DNA of 25,436 bases from Prevotella sp. CAG:755 (GTDB taxonomy: Bacteria > Bacteroidota > Bacteroidia > Bacteroidales > Bacteroidaceae), in assembly GCA_000431275.1 (NCBI GenBank), contig HF989183.1:1-25436 (forward strand). The letters are read 5' to 3'. The position numbers were made by a program, and so were the translations under genes. Shown one piece after another: positions 16,791-25,324 of this stretch. Under the pieces are notes generated by a model, which worked only from the letters and a program-made list of their open reading frames with translations, was not told the DNA's origin and did no database searches. Within the stretch, counting starts at the first letter, position 1. Every line of letters begins with the position of its first letter.

Positions 16791-16999
16791 GTTCTTTTCC
16801 GCGAAAACAGCGTGCAAGGAGGAAGAAAAAGATGAATTAGAGGGTGGGGCGGCTGTCCGGTGAGGCCGGCAACGGCGACGCGGCGGCGCGAAATGCCGCC
16901 CGGGGATTTGGATGGGGAGATATTTGTAAATTGAAGTTGGCAAAAATGTAACAGAACAGTGAAAAAAGATAAGCGAAGGCAGATTTTTCGTGTGAACGC

Positions 17000-17030
17000 T
17001 TGGCACGTAATATGCGAAGCCGTATCTTTG
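17000..17030 (+). promoter_or_regulatory. Promoter of small-RNA unit A
   Basis: TTG at 17000-17002 (within GCTTGG), a 20-bp spacer, and TATCTTTG at 17023-17030 give a full Bacteroidetes promoter. The same GCTTGG sits at the same distance from the -7 box in unit B although the spacer sequence differs, which supports a real promoter. Confidence 0.75.
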
Positions 17031-17100
17031 CATCGTGTTTTTCATAGTATTAGTTTTAAGGTTAACAAGATTGGGATACAGCGGTATCCCTTTTTTTATG
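17016..17100 (+). repeat. 85-bp perfect direct repeat, copy A
   Basis: Identical base for base to 17607-17691 and in the same orientation, 591 bp apart. It covers the -7 box, about 60 nt of transcribed sequence and an intrinsic terminator with its T-tract; identity stops abruptly after the ATG that follows the T-tract. Confidence 0.97.
17035..17097 (+). ncRNA. Putative small RNA, copy A
   Basis: Predicted transcript of about 63 nt: start estimated 5 nt after the TATCTTTG box, end in the T-tract 17091-17097. The 3' end is a perfect intrinsic terminator, GGGATAC (17073-17079), loop AGCG, GTATCCC (17084-17090), then seven T. The 5' part (CATAGTATTAGTTTTAAGG and onward) is A/T-rich, contains GTTAAC and has little self-pairing, so it could base-pair with mRNA. 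No open reading frame is present. Similar promoter-linker-hairpin units in other Bacteroidales are in my memory but unverified. An abundant decoy or attenuator leader is the alternative. Confidence 0.7.
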
Positions 17101-17352
17101 CCCGTAGGTTGAGAAACATGTTTCCCTTCTTTTGGTTTTCTGCGTGACCGCTCACGGAACGCCGGTTTGGAGCGACGAAACGGGGATGCTCTTGGAGGCC
17201 GTCTGAGGCGTCCGCACGGCTCGTGGCGAACGCCGTAGCCGATCGCTGCCGGTCTGCCGTGCCTTCCAACGGGGCGGTCTGCCGAGGCGGGGCACACCCC
17301 GCTGGCGCTGACGACAGGCGGGCACAAAAACACCGGGGCGAAAGAAAAAACG

Positions 17353-17394
17353 GGAGCAGCGACAGGAAATGCAGGAGCAGCGACAGGGAATACG
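17353..17394 (+). repeat. 21-bp imperfect tandem duplication
   Basis: Two adjacent 21-bp units (17353-17373 and 17374-17394) begin with GGAGCAGCGACAGG and agree at 18 of 21 positions. It lies in the gene-free stretch between the two small-RNA units. No function is apparent. Confidence 0.75.
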
Positions 17395-17555
17395 GTCAGT
17401 GCGCCCATTTCGAAATGCGGCCATCGCATGCCGCCGAAGGGAATTTCCCAAGTATCAGGTGGCCCATTGAGCCGTGTGGCTGGCGCTTGAAATTACGTGC
17501 AAAGGGTGCTGATTTTGCAAAGTCGGGCGAGCAAAGAACCGATCTCCTCTAAAAA

Positions 17556-17573
17556 ATATGTTATACAACATAT
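17556..17573. promoter_or_regulatory. A/T dyad upstream of small-RNA unit B
   Basis: ATATGTT-ATAC-AACATAT, a perfect 7-bp inverted repeat, lies 17 bp before the -33 element of unit B. Unit A has no counterpart. It could be an operator that makes the two copies respond differently. Confidence 0.35.
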
Positions 17574-17590
17574 AAAAATGCCTGCTGCGC

Positions 17591-17621
17591 TTGGAGCATA
17601 TAGGATGAAGCCGTATCTTTG
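17591..17621 (+). promoter_or_regulatory. Promoter of small-RNA unit B
   Basis: TTG at 17591-17593 (within GCTTGG), a 20-bp spacer, and TATCTTTG at 17614-17621. Same geometry as unit A. Confidence 0.75.
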
Positions 17622-17691
17622 CATCGTGTTTTTCATAGTATTAGTTTTAAGGTTAACAAGATTGGGATACAGCGGTATCCCTTTTTTTATG
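17607..17691 (+). repeat. 85-bp perfect direct repeat, copy B
   Basis: Identical to 17016-17100 in sequence and orientation. The sequence outside differs apart from the GCTTGG in the -33 region. Confidence 0.97.
17626..17688 (+). ncRNA. Putative small RNA, copy B
   Basis: Same predicted 63-nt transcript as copy A, with terminator GGGATAC (17664-17670), loop AGCG, GTATCCC (17675-17681) and seven T (17682-17688). It points toward the 3' end of the nuo operon; readthrough would be blocked by the hairpin at 17883-17917 before becoming antisense to nuoN. Confidence 0.7.
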
Positions 17692-17880
17692 TCCCTATGT
17701 CAGGCGGCCTGTCCGGAGCGGCCGTTTCCTGCGGAGTGGCGTTTCGCTTTCGTTCTTGTCTGACTTTCGCGGGCGTGGCCTGTCGCGTGGTGCCGGGATG
17801 GCTTCCGGCAGCCGCGAAGGCGGCGTGGTGTTTCAGGCTCTGTCGCTCATGCGCGGTAGAAGGGCTGGCAGGGATGCCAT

Positions 17881-17917
17881 AAAAAATCCCCGGCACCGTG
17901 TGGGCACCGGGGATTTT
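17881..17917 (-). terminator. Intrinsic terminator of the nuo operon
   Basis: AAAATCCCCGG (17883-17893) pairs with CCGGGGATTTT (17907-17917) over 11 bp around a 13-nt loop, 31 bp after the nuoN stop. In the minus direction the stem ends in a run of six T (17886-17881). It may also stop transcripts coming from the left. Confidence 0.9.
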
Positions 17918-17948
17918 CCAGCTATGATTGTTTACAAATGTCGAGGCG

Positions 17949-19382
17949 TCAGATGCCGTAGTTGATCGTGCTGAGGTAGTTGTACACTCCGACGAAGCCC
18001 AACAGGAACACACCGGCCATGCAAAGGAAGAGGCCGACGCGTGTGTAGGCGTCGCTCTTGAACGTGGCGATAGGGGCATCGCTCGTCTTGATGTACATGG
18101 CCTTCACGATGAGCAGGTAGTAGTAGAGTGAGATGACCGTGTTGATCAACGCGATGAGTACCAGCAAGTGGTGGCCAGCATGGAACGCGGACATGAAGAC
18201 AAAGATCTTCGAGAAGAAACCTGCGAACGGCGGGATGCCGGCCAGCGAGAAGAGGCACAGGGTCATGAGGAAAGCCAGCCGGGGATTGGTCTGGTAGAGG
18301 CCGTTGTAGTCGTCCATTCCAATTTTTCCGCTGTGCTGTTCCACTACGTTGAGCACTGCGAACGCGCCAAGGTTAGCCACGAGGTAGACGAGCAGGTAGA
18401 ACACCAGCGCAGACATGCCTTGCGCCGTGCCGCTCATTACACCGAGGATGACGTAACCGGCCTGTGAAATGGCAGAGAACGCCATGAAGCGTTTCAGGTT
18501 TTTCTGACGAACGGCGAAGATGTTGGCAATCGTGATGCTCGCCGTGACAAGCCAGAAGAAAGCGACGTCCCAGCTTTCGACCATGGGGGCGAAGACCTTG
18601 ATGAGTACCACAAGCAGGGTGAAGGCCGCAGCGCCTTTCGACATGACGCTGAGGTAGCTTGTCACCACGGTCGGGGCACCTTCGTAGGTGTCTGCTGTCC
18701 AGAGGTGGAAGGGGACGAGTGAGATCTTGAAGCCCATGCCGGCAATGAAGCAGGTGAGTGCAAGGATCTGGACGAGACTGCCGTCAATGTGCGTGGCAAG
18801 GTCGTTGAAGTAGAGTGTGCCACACGTTCCGTAGATGAACGAGACGCCGTAGAGCAGCAGTGCACTTGAAAAGAGCGCCAGCAGGATGAACTTGGCTCCG
18901 GCTTCGGCCGACTCGAAACGGCGCTTGTCGAATGCTACCAATGCGGCCATGGGCACGCTGGCCAGTTCGAGGCCGATGAAGAACATCAGGAAGTGGCCGG
19001 ACGAAATCATGAAGAACATGCCCAATAGTGTCGACAAGGTGAGCAGGTAGAATTCGCCTTGTTTCACGAGGTTGTCCTCGTTTTTCAGCCAGCTGTGGGC
19101 CATCAGGAAAACGATGAGCGTGCCCACGCTGAGAATGGCTTTCATGACGCTGGTCATGGGGGTGTAGAGATACATGCCGCCGAAGGCTTCGCCGCTCTCG
19201 CTACCGGGCATGAGCGTCACGACCGTGTGAATAGCCATCAGAACGACGGGCAGGGCTGTGTTGAATGTGCCGCGGCCGCTCTTCTTGTCAGGACACATGA
19301 ACAGGTCGGCGAAGAAGAGCACGACAATCACCAAGAGCAACGAAAGCTCTGCGTGCATATGGAGAAATTGCGAATAATCCAT
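17949..19382 (-). CDS. nuoN: NADH-quinone oxidoreductase subunit N
   Basis: Antiporter-like subunit of the complex I membrane arm, one of the proton channels; integral inner-membrane protein of 477 residues with about fourteen hydrophobic segments. The functional charges are present: E139 in [15 protein letters not shown] (E133 of E. coli NuoN), K219 in [14 protein letters not shown] (K217), and a Lys after YLSVMS at 249 (K247). The motif [15 protein letters not shown] is typical. It is the last gene of the operon, 18 bp behind nuoM. Confidence 0.96.
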   Translation of the reverse strand: MDYSQFLHMHAELSLLLVIVVLFFADLFMCPDKKSGRGTFNTALPVVLMAIHTVVTLMPGSESGEAFGGMYLYTPMTSVMKAILSVGTLIVFLMAHSWLKNEDNLVKQGEFYLLTLSTLLGMFFMISSGHFLMFFIGLELASVPMAALVAFDKRRFESAEAGAKFILLALFSSALLLYGVSFIYGTCGTLYFNDLATHIDGSLVQILALTCFIAGMGFKISLVPFHLWTADTYEGAPTVVTSYLSVMSKGAAAFTLLVVLIKVFAPMVESWDVAFFWLVTASITIANIFAVRQKNLKRFMAFSAISQAGYVILGVMSGTAQGMSALVFYLLVYLVANLGAFAVLNVVEQHSGKIGMDDYNGLYQTNPRLAFLMTLCLFSLAGIPPFAGFFSKIFVFMSAFHAGHHLLVLIALINTVISLYYYLLIVKAMYIKTSDAPIATFKSDAYTRVGLFLCMAGVFLLGFVGVYNYLSTINYGI

Positions 19383-19400
19383 TGTGGTTGCTATTATTGA

Positions 19401-20924
19401 TTAAAGGAACGGATTGCATGTAGAGGCTACGTGGCCGATGTGGTTCACCATCGGCAGGACGCTGTCGCTGATCATGTCGCTCACCCACAGCGGGGCAAGT
19501 CCGAGGCCGGCCACCGCCACGATGAGGCAGATGACGGAGAGGCGTTCGTCCCATGTGGCGTCGGTCAGTTTGAGGTGATGCTCGTTCGTGCAGGTGCCAT
19601 AGAGAATCTTGCCGACCAGTCGCAGAATGTAGACCGCCGTGATGACGATGCTGGTGCAAGCGGCTATCGTCAGGACGCGGTGGAACGTGTCAGCGTTTTG
19701 GAACGCTCCGACGAAGATGGTCATTTCAGCGATGAAGCCGCTCAGGCCCGGGAGGCCGAGGTTGGCAAGACCGGCGATGACGTAGCACACGGACAGGAAC
19801 GGCATGATGCGCATCAGACCGTTGAGCTCGCGGATGTCACGGGTGTGGGTGCGGCCGTAGATCATGCCGATGAGGGCGAAGAACAAGGCCGTCATCAAAC
19901 CGTGGCTCAGCATTTGCAGCACGGCACCCGTGCAGGCTGTCTGGTTGATCATCAGGATGGCGAAGAGCACCAGACCGCAGTGCGAAACCGACGAATAGGC
20001 GTTGATGTACTTCAAGTCGGTCTGGACGCAGGCCGAGAATGCACCGTAGACCACGGAGATGCCTGTGAGAATAAGGAAAATCCATCCCAATTCGTTGGCA
20101 GCTTCGGGCATGAGGAACATGGCGATGCGGAAACAGCCGTAGCCTCCGAGCTTCATGAGCACTCCGGCGTGCAGCATGGAGACAGCCGTCGGGGCCGAGG
20201 CATGACCGTCGGGGCTCCAAGTGTGGAACGGGAAGAGGGCGCCCAGCACGCCGAAACCTACAAACGTAAGAGGGAACCAGATGTATTGTTGCTGTATGTC
20301 GATAGCGTGGGCCCCGTTGAGGTGATTGGCTATGTCGATGATGTTCATCGTCTGACCGCCGGCACCGTAGAAGATGCCGAAGATGCCGGCCATGAGGAAC
20401 GCGGAGCCACCCATCAGCATGAGGGTCAGTTTCATGGCGGCGTATTCCTTCTTTCCGCTACCCCATACGCCGATGAGAAGGTACATCGGGATGAGTGCAA
20501 TCTCGTAGAACATGAGCATGGCGAACATGTCTACGCAGATGAAGAAGCCGAAAACGCCGAGGCTAAGCAGCGTGAACCACAGGAAGTATTCCTTGGTGAG
20601 CGGTTGCAGTTTCCACGAGGCGAATGTGCCGGTGAACACGATGATGGACGACAGCAAAAGCATGGCAACGGAGATGCCGTCCACACCTACGGCGTAGCAG
20701 ATGTGCAGGGGCTTGATCCATTCGATGGAGTCGGTATAGAGCATTTCTGCGGTCGCTCCGGCTGCACGGTCGCTCAAATAGACGATTGTCAGGTAAGCCG
20801 ACAGGAGCAGGAGGGCCGAGCTGCCGGCAACCATGACCGTACGGACGCTTTTGACGCCCTTGGCCAGCCATAGGCCCAGCAGCATGAGCAGGGGAATGAG
20901 GACAAATAATGATAAGAAGTTCAT
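19401..20924 (-). CDS. nuoM: NADH-quinone oxidoreductase subunit M
   Basis: Antiporter-like subunit of complex I, 507 residues, integral membrane protein. Motifs: AVGVDGISVAMLLLSS (79-94), E141 in FYEIALIPMYLLIGVWG (the essential TM5 glutamate, E144 in E. coli), PFHTWSPDGHASAPTAVSMLHAGVLMKLGGYG and the discontinuous-helix region. By eye the TM7 lysine of E. coli NuoM (K234, in AVKMPVVP) corresponds here to L227 in GVLGALFP, so that charge is missing, while a His in SMLHAG, as in NuoL, is present. It sits 12 bp behind nuoL. Confidence 0.96.
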   Translation of the reverse strand: MNFLSLFVLIPLLMLLGLWLAKGVKSVRTVMVAGSSALLLLSAYLTIVYLSDRAAGATAEMLYTDSIEWIKPLHICYAVGVDGISVAMLLLSSIIVFTGTFASWKLQPLTKEYFLWFTLLSLGVFGFFICVDMFAMLMFYEIALIPMYLLIGVWGSGKKEYAAMKLTLMLMGGSAFLMAGIFGIFYGAGGQTMNIIDIANHLNGAHAIDIQQQYIWFPLTFVGFGVLGALFPFHTWSPDGHASAPTAVSMLHAGVLMKLGGYGCFRIAMFLMPEAANELGWIFLILTGISVVYGAFSACVQTDLKYINAYSSVSHCGLVLFAILMINQTACTGAVLQMLSHGLMTALFFALIGMIYGRTHTRDIRELNGLMRIMPFLSVCYVIAGLANLGLPGLSGFIAEMTIFVGAFQNADTFHRVLTIAACTSIVITAVYILRLVGKILYGTCTNEHHLKLTDATWDERLSVICLIVAVAGLGLAPLWVSDMISDSVLPMVNHIGHVASTCNPFL

Positions 20925-20936
20925 AGTGTCGAAATC

Positions 20937-22853
20937 TTAAAGAACCATGATTAATATGACGATCAGTACACCCACGAAGAACACCCAGGCATATTGTTGA
21001 ACACGTCCGCTCTGGAAGCCACGGATGGCGTAGCTGAGCGAATTTGTGCCCCAAGCCAGGAAATTGAAGAAGCCGTCCACAACGTGGCGGTCGAACCAGG
21101 CGATGGGTTTGGAGATGTGCGCGAAGATGATGCGATGGGTAACGAATTGATAGACTTCGTCCATGTAGAAGCGGTGGTAAGCCCACTTGTGCAGGCTGCT
21201 GAACCTGTTGGCCAATGCGTCGGCAACGGGTTGACGGTCGCGGGCGTAGATGTACGTGGCGAGCAAGATGGCAGCCACGGCGAAAATGATGCTTGTCACT
21301 GCGACGGTCGGGTCAAGATGGATGTGGTAGGCAAGTCCGTCGGAGCTGATAAACTGTCCGAAAGGCATGAAGCCCGTGTCGCCGAGCGGCATCCAGCCGC
21401 AGACGCATGTGATGACGGCCAGAATGATGATAGGTACTGTCATGGTCAGCGGAGCCTCGTGGGGCGTGTGGTGGGCATGGAGCTCTTTGTTCTCGGTTCC
21501 CCAGAAGATGCCGTAGTAGAGGCGGAACATGTAGAACGCCGTCATGGCGGCAATGATTGTCATGATCCAGCCCATCACGGGACTGTACTGGAAGCAGGCG
21601 GTGAGGATTTCGTCTTTCGAGAAGAAGCCTGAGAACGGCGGGATGCCCGCGATGGCGAGGCATGATATGCCGAACGTGATGTGCGTGATGGGCATATATT
21701 TGCGCAGGCCGCCCATGGCGCTCATTTCATTGCTGTGGACGGCGTGGATGATGCAGCCGGCACCGAGGAAGAGGCAGGCTTTGAACATGGCGTGGGTGAA
21801 GAGATGGAACATTGAAGCCATGTAGCCGAGACCGCCTTCGTGCGGATCCATCGAGGTGCAGACGCCAAGGGCAACCATCATGAAGCCGATTTGTGAAATG
21901 GTCGAGAAAGCGAGGACGCGTTTGATGTCACTTTGAACGCAGGCTACCGACGCAGCGTAGAACGCAGTGAAGGCGCCGACCCAAGCAACGATGTGGAGCG
22001 TATCCGGAGCATAGGCAATGAAGAGCGGGAACATGCGGGCGACGAGGTAAACGCCGGCCACAACCATCGTGGCTGCGTGGATGAGGGCGCTGACTGGCGT
22101 GGGGCCTTCCATAGCGTCGGGCAGCCAGATGTGCAGCGGGAACATGGCGCTCTTACCGGCACCTCCGATGAACATAAGCCCCAGGGCAGCCGGAAGGATA
22201 AACCCGCCTTGCGCGATATTCATGGCCTCAGGGCTGTCGAAACTGAACGTGCCGCAGTAGTAGCCGTAGAGCAGGATGCCGATGAGGAAGAACATATCGG
22301 CGAAGCGTGTCACGATGAAAGCTTTCTTTGAGGCTGCGATGGCGGCCGGACTGGTGAAGTAAAAGCCGATAAGCAAGTAGCTCGACACGCCTACGAGTTC
22401 CCAGAAGAGGTACATCTGGAAAATGTTGGTGGCAACGACGAGGCCCAGCATGGACATGGTGAAGAGGCTGAGGAAGGCGTAGTAACGCTGGAAGCCGCGT
22501 TCACCGTGCATGTAGCCGAAAGAGTAGATGTGCACCATGAGCGATACGGTCGAGATGACGATGAGCATCATGACTGATATCGGGTCGAGCAGGATGCCGA
22601 TGTCGAAGTGGAGTCCTTCGTTGAAGAAGGGAAGCCACGTAGCATTGAAAGGCACGATGCGTTCAAACGTCCCGTCGGCCAGGCGCGGCATGGTGAAGTA
22701 TTCGTAGGCCGTCAGGTAGGACAATGCGGTCACGGCGAGCAGGCTGCATGTCCCTATCAGCCCCGACAGGCGGTGGCTGAACCACTTCCCGCAAATTCCC
22801 AGCAGAAGGAACGAGAGGAAGGGCAGCAACAGTATATATAATGTGTATTCCAT
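20937..22853 (-). CDS. nuoL: NADH-quinone oxidoreductase subunit L
   Basis: Distal antiporter-like subunit of complex I with the long lateral helix, 638 residues. E152 in YLFWELVGVSSYLLIGF corresponds to E144 of E. coli NuoL, K234 in GGAGKSAMFPLHIWLPDAMEG to K229, and H259 in SALIHAATMV to H254. The C-terminal third includes ISGFFSKDEI-like SGFFSKDEILTACF and a variable tail ending in a last membrane helix. It lies 32 bp behind nuoK, the largest gap in this part of the operon. Confidence 0.97.
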   Translation of the reverse strand: MEYTLYILLLPFLSFLLLGICGKWFSHRLSGLIGTCSLLAVTALSYLTAYEYFTMPRLADGTFERIVPFNATWLPFFNEGLHFDIGILLDPISVMMLIVISTVSLMVHIYSFGYMHGERGFQRYYAFLSLFTMSMLGLVVATNIFQMYLFWELVGVSSYLLIGFYFTSPAAIAASKKAFIVTRFADMFFLIGILLYGYYCGTFSFDSPEAMNIAQGGFILPAALGLMFIGGAGKSAMFPLHIWLPDAMEGPTPVSALIHAATMVVAGVYLVARMFPLFIAYAPDTLHIVAWVGAFTAFYAASVACVQSDIKRVLAFSTISQIGFMMVALGVCTSMDPHEGGLGYMASMFHLFTHAMFKACLFLGAGCIIHAVHSNEMSAMGGLRKYMPITHITFGISCLAIAGIPPFSGFFSKDEILTACFQYSPVMGWIMTIIAAMTAFYMFRLYYGIFWGTENKELHAHHTPHEAPLTMTVPIIILAVITCVCGWMPLGDTGFMPFGQFISSDGLAYHIHLDPTVAVTSIIFAVAAILLATYIYARDRQPVADALANRFSSLHKWAYHRFYMDEVYQFVTHRIIFAHISKPIAWFDRHVVDGFFNFLAWGTNSLSYAIRGFQSGRVQQYAWVFFVGVLIVILIMVL

Positions 22854-22885
22854 ATGTGTTTCTTTCTGTGTTAGGAGTTAGGGGA

Positions 22886-23194
22886 CTACCATTTCATCTT
22901 TTCGAGATGCTTCACCTGGATGCTGCGCACGTTGCGGTAGATGTTGATCATGATGGCAATGGCGATAGCGCTTTCGGCAGCCGATATGGCGATTGAGAAG
23001 AGGGCGAAGAAGTAGCCCTCGTGGCCTTCGGGGAAGAGCATCCGATTGAATACGGCGAAGTTCAGGTCCGTGGCGTTGAGCATCAGCTCGATGGCGAGTA
23101 GGATGGCCAGCGTGGAGCGGCGCGTCAGGAATCCATAAATACCGGCGAACATCATGACGGCCGATACGATCAAGTAGTATTCTAAGTGTATCAT
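22886..23194 (-). CDS. nuoK: NADH-quinone oxidoreductase subunit K
   Basis: Small three-helix subunit of the membrane arm (102 residues), which forms part of the proton path near the quinone module. The two buried glutamates are there: E36 in LAIELMLNATDLNF and E74 in ISAAESAIAIAIM (E36 and E72 in E. coli). Length is as usual. It lies 18 bp behind nuoJ. Confidence 0.96.
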   Translation of the reverse strand: MIHLEYYLIVSAVMMFAGIYGFLTRRSTLAILLAIELMLNATDLNFAVFNRMLFPEGHEGYFFALFSIAISAAESAIAIAIMINIYRNVRSIQVKHLEKMKW

Positions 23195-23212
23195 GGCGAA
23201 TTTTGTTCGGTT

Positions 23213-23734
23213 TTAGCGTTTACGGGCGATGACCAGGCCGCCAATGATGCAGGCGAGCAGCAGGACGGAGACGGCCTCAAAAGGCAGCAGGTAGCCGGCT
23301 TTGTCGGTCGACAGCATGAACTGGCCAATCGTGTCGATGGTGATGAGATTCTCAGACGGCGTGTCAGTGATTCCTGCCGCGGTCTTGAACTGGTGTGTCA
23401 GCAGAATGAATAACACGACTCCCAGTCCGACGAGTGAGGAGAGCAGGCTGGCTGCGACTTTGCCTTTCGTCAGGGTGCTCAGTTTGTCGTCTTTTGCCCC
23501 GCTGGTGAGCAGGATGGAGAAGACGTAGAGCACGATGATGCCGCCGGCGTAGACCATCACTTGGACGGAGCCCAGGAACGTGTATCCCATCAGGAAGTAG
23601 AAACCTGCCGTGCCGAAGAGGACGAACAGCAGATACGTGGCCGCACGGATGATGCTTTTGGTCGTCACCGTCATCACGGAGAGCACGGCGACGCACAGGG
23701 CCAGCACGAGGAATATGATAAGTTCAGCGTTCAT
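23213..23734 (-). CDS. nuoJ: NADH-quinone oxidoreductase subunit J
   Basis: Five-helix membrane subunit (173 residues) of complex I. Typical features are the N-terminal helix, then SIIRAATYLLFVLFGTAGFYFLMGYTFLGSVQVMVYAGGIIVLYVF condensed as a conserved TM3 region with the pi-bulge (around residues 30-72), and a C-terminal helix ending in ARKR. Gene order (I-J-K) confirms it. It starts 9 bp after nuoI. Confidence 0.94.
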   Translation of the reverse strand: MNAELIIFLVLALCVAVLSVMTVTTKSIIRAATYLLFVLFGTAGFYFLMGYTFLGSVQVMVYAGGIIVLYVFSILLTSGAKDDKLSTLTKGKVAASLLSSLVGLGVVLFILLTHQFKTAAGITDTPSENLITIDTIGQFMLSTDKAGYLLPFEAVSVLLLACIIGGLVIARKR

Positions 23735-23743
23735 AGTTTGTCT

Positions 23744-24214
23744 TTATTTCTTTTCCATTACTTTGCTGCCTTCGTGGTTGAGTTTGCGGATGAGTTTCGA
23801 GCGGTCGAATACGGCGTTCTCGAAACTTTGGTCGAAGGTGATGGCGTTGTGCGGGCAGGCACGGACACAGAGCTGGCAGAACATGCACGAGCCGAGGTTG
23901 TACTCGTAGCTGACGAGCTGTCTTTTTTTCTTGCCGTCTTCGGTTTCCACCATCTCGCTTTTTACGGTGATAGTTCCGTTGGGGCAGGCCATCTGGCAGA
24001 GGCCGCACGCCACGCAGCGATGTTCGTTGTTTTCGTTGTGGGGCATGATGAGCGAGCCGCGGAAGCGGTCGAACATTTTGAGTTCGCCACGGTTCTCGGG
24101 ATACTGCTCGGTGATTTTCGGGGTGAAGAATTCACGCATGCTCGTCTTCAAGCCGATGCAGAGGGTCTTGATGCCCCCGAGCAGCCCGCCGATGTAAGTT
24201 TTATCTTCGTTCAT
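23744..24214 (-). CDS. nuoI: NADH-quinone oxidoreductase subunit I (two 4Fe-4S clusters)
   Basis: Peripheral-arm ferredoxin-like subunit that carries clusters N6a and N6b and hands electrons toward NuoB and quinone. Of 156 residues, the eight cluster cysteines are C67, C70, C73, C77 (CVACGLCQMACP) and C110, C113, C116, C120 (CMFCQLCVRACP). The N-terminal helix (about 5-30) lies along the membrane in known structures. A basic insert (EDGKKKRQL) separates the two motifs. It lies 19 bp behind nuoH. Confidence 0.96.
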   Translation of the reverse strand: MNEDKTYIGGLLGGIKTLCIGLKTSMREFFTPKITEQYPENRGELKMFDRFRGSLIMPHNENNEHRCVACGLCQMACPNGTITVKSEMVETEDGKKKRQLVSYEYNLGSCMFCQLCVRACPHNAITFDQSFENAVFDRSKLIRKLNHEGSKVMEKK

Positions 24215-24233
24215 TGTGATTTGCTTTACCGAT

Positions 24234-25313
24234 TTAGAAGTGAATGCCGAAGGCTACGACGAGGGCCATCAGGACGAGGTTGACCATGCTGATGGGCAGG
24301 AGGTATTTCCATTCGAGCGACAGGATTTGGTCGATACGCAGGCGCGGGAACGTCCAGCGCATCCACATGAGCAGGAAAACGACAAAGAACGTCTTGCCGA
24401 TGAACCAGACGGCGCCGGGGATGTAGCCCATCGCTACGTTGAAGCCGTCGAGGCCTGGGAAGTAGATGGGCGCCCAGCCGCCGAGGAAGATGGTGGTGGC
24501 GATACCTGCTACGATGAAGAGGTTGAGGTACTCGGCCAGGTAGTAGAAGCCGAAGTGCATGCCCGAATACTCCGTGTGGTAGCCGGCGGTCAGCTCGCTT
24601 TCGCTCTCGGGCAGGTCGAACGGGCCGCGGTTACACTCGGCGTTACCGGCCACGAGGTAAACGAGGAACGCGATGACGGCGGGTATGTGTCCGCGGAAGA
24701 GGTTCCATCCGTAGTCGGCCTGTTGCTGTACGAGCTCGGAGATTTGCATCGTGCCGGTCAGGGCGATCATCGTGAGCATCGTTATGCCGATCGAGAGTTC
24801 GTAGCTGATGATTTGTGCACCACTACGCATGGCGCCGATCAGGGCGTACTTGTTGTTTGAGCTCCATCCGGCCAGCAGGATGCCGACCACACCGATCGAC
24901 GAGGCGGCCAGCAGGAAGAAGACGCCCACGTTGAAGTCCAGGATGAGCGCTCCCTTGTTCCAGGGCAGGCAGGAGAATGTCAGCATCGACGCGACGATGA
25001 CCAGGAACGGCGCAAGGTTGTGCAGCAAAAGGTCGGAGTTGCGCATCGAGATGATCTCCTTGGTGAGCATCTTGAACACGTCGGCGAACACTTGGAGCGA
25101 GCCCCATTTGCCGACGCGGTTCGGGCCGATGCGGCATTGGAAGAAGGCGCAGACCTTGCGTTCCATATAGATGAGCACGATGGCAAAGACGGCATAGAGC
25201 GTGATGATGACCAACGCTACGAGCACGCACTCGATGAGCAGTGCTCCCCACTCCGGCATGACCGAGGTGAGCAGGCCGTGAATCCACTGGGATACTATTG
25301 AAAAGTCAAACAT
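24234..25313 (-). CDS. nuoH: NADH-quinone oxidoreductase subunit H
   Basis: Membrane subunit at the junction of the two arms; it lines the quinone tunnel. The 359 residues include eight or nine helices and the family signatures: [20 protein letters not shown] (49-68), [28 protein letters not shown] (147-173 region), and [20 protein letters not shown], the acidic loop of the quinone site. The order in the operon (D-H-I) is kept with NuoG absent between D and H; that is the usual arrangement of the EFG-less operons I know from Bacteroides, but the upstream part is outside the window. Confidence 0.96.
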   Translation of the reverse strand: MFDFSIVSQWIHGLLTSVMPEWGALLIECVLVALVIITLYAVFAIVLIYMERKVCAFFQCRIGPNRVGKWGSLQVFADVFKMLTKEIISMRNSDLLLHNLAPFLVIVASMLTFSCLPWNKGALILDFNVGVFFLLAASSIGVVGILLAGWSSNNKYALIGAMRSGAQIISYELSIGITMLTMIALTGTMQISELVQQQADYGWNLFRGHIPAVIAFLVYLVAGNAECNRGPFDLPESESELTAGYHTEYSGMHFGFYYLAEYLNLFIVAGIATTIFLGGWAPIYFPGLDGFNVAMGYIPGAVWFIGKTFFVVFLLMWMRWTFPRLRIDQILSLEWKYLLPISMVNLVLMALVVAFGIHF

Positions 25314-25324
25314 GTCTTTGGGTG

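Larger units (their letters stand above)
16791..17948. other. 1.15-kb stretch without protein genes
   Basis: Apart from the two small-RNA units and the nuo terminator I find no gene here. The open frames on both strands are low in recognisable content and several run through the repeats or through fur on the opposite frame. Other structure: a 21-bp imperfect tandem duplication at 17353-17394 (18 of 21 identical), an A/T dyad at 17556-17573, and a 6-bp dyad TGCCGG/CCGGCA near 17791-17810. The segments 16810-17000 and 17101-17550 show nothing else I can interpret. Confidence 0.5.

Noticed and set aside
17098..17115. ATG right after the T-tract of both small-RNA units, as if an attenuated leader of a gene
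   Set aside because: After unit A the frame closes after four codons and after unit B after about twenty without any conserved content, so there is no downstream gene to attenuate.
16314..17429. Long minus-strand frame of 371 codons
   Set aside because: It covers fur in another frame, crosses small-RNA unit A, and its N-terminal part is built from the 21-bp duplication and GC-rich filler. Fur is clearly the real gene.
19431..20873. Long plus-strand frame opposite nuoM (480 codons), and similar long frames opposite eno, purA and the secreted protein
   Set aside because: All are antisense shadows of unmistakable conserved genes; long open antisense frames are expected at this GC content and codon usage.
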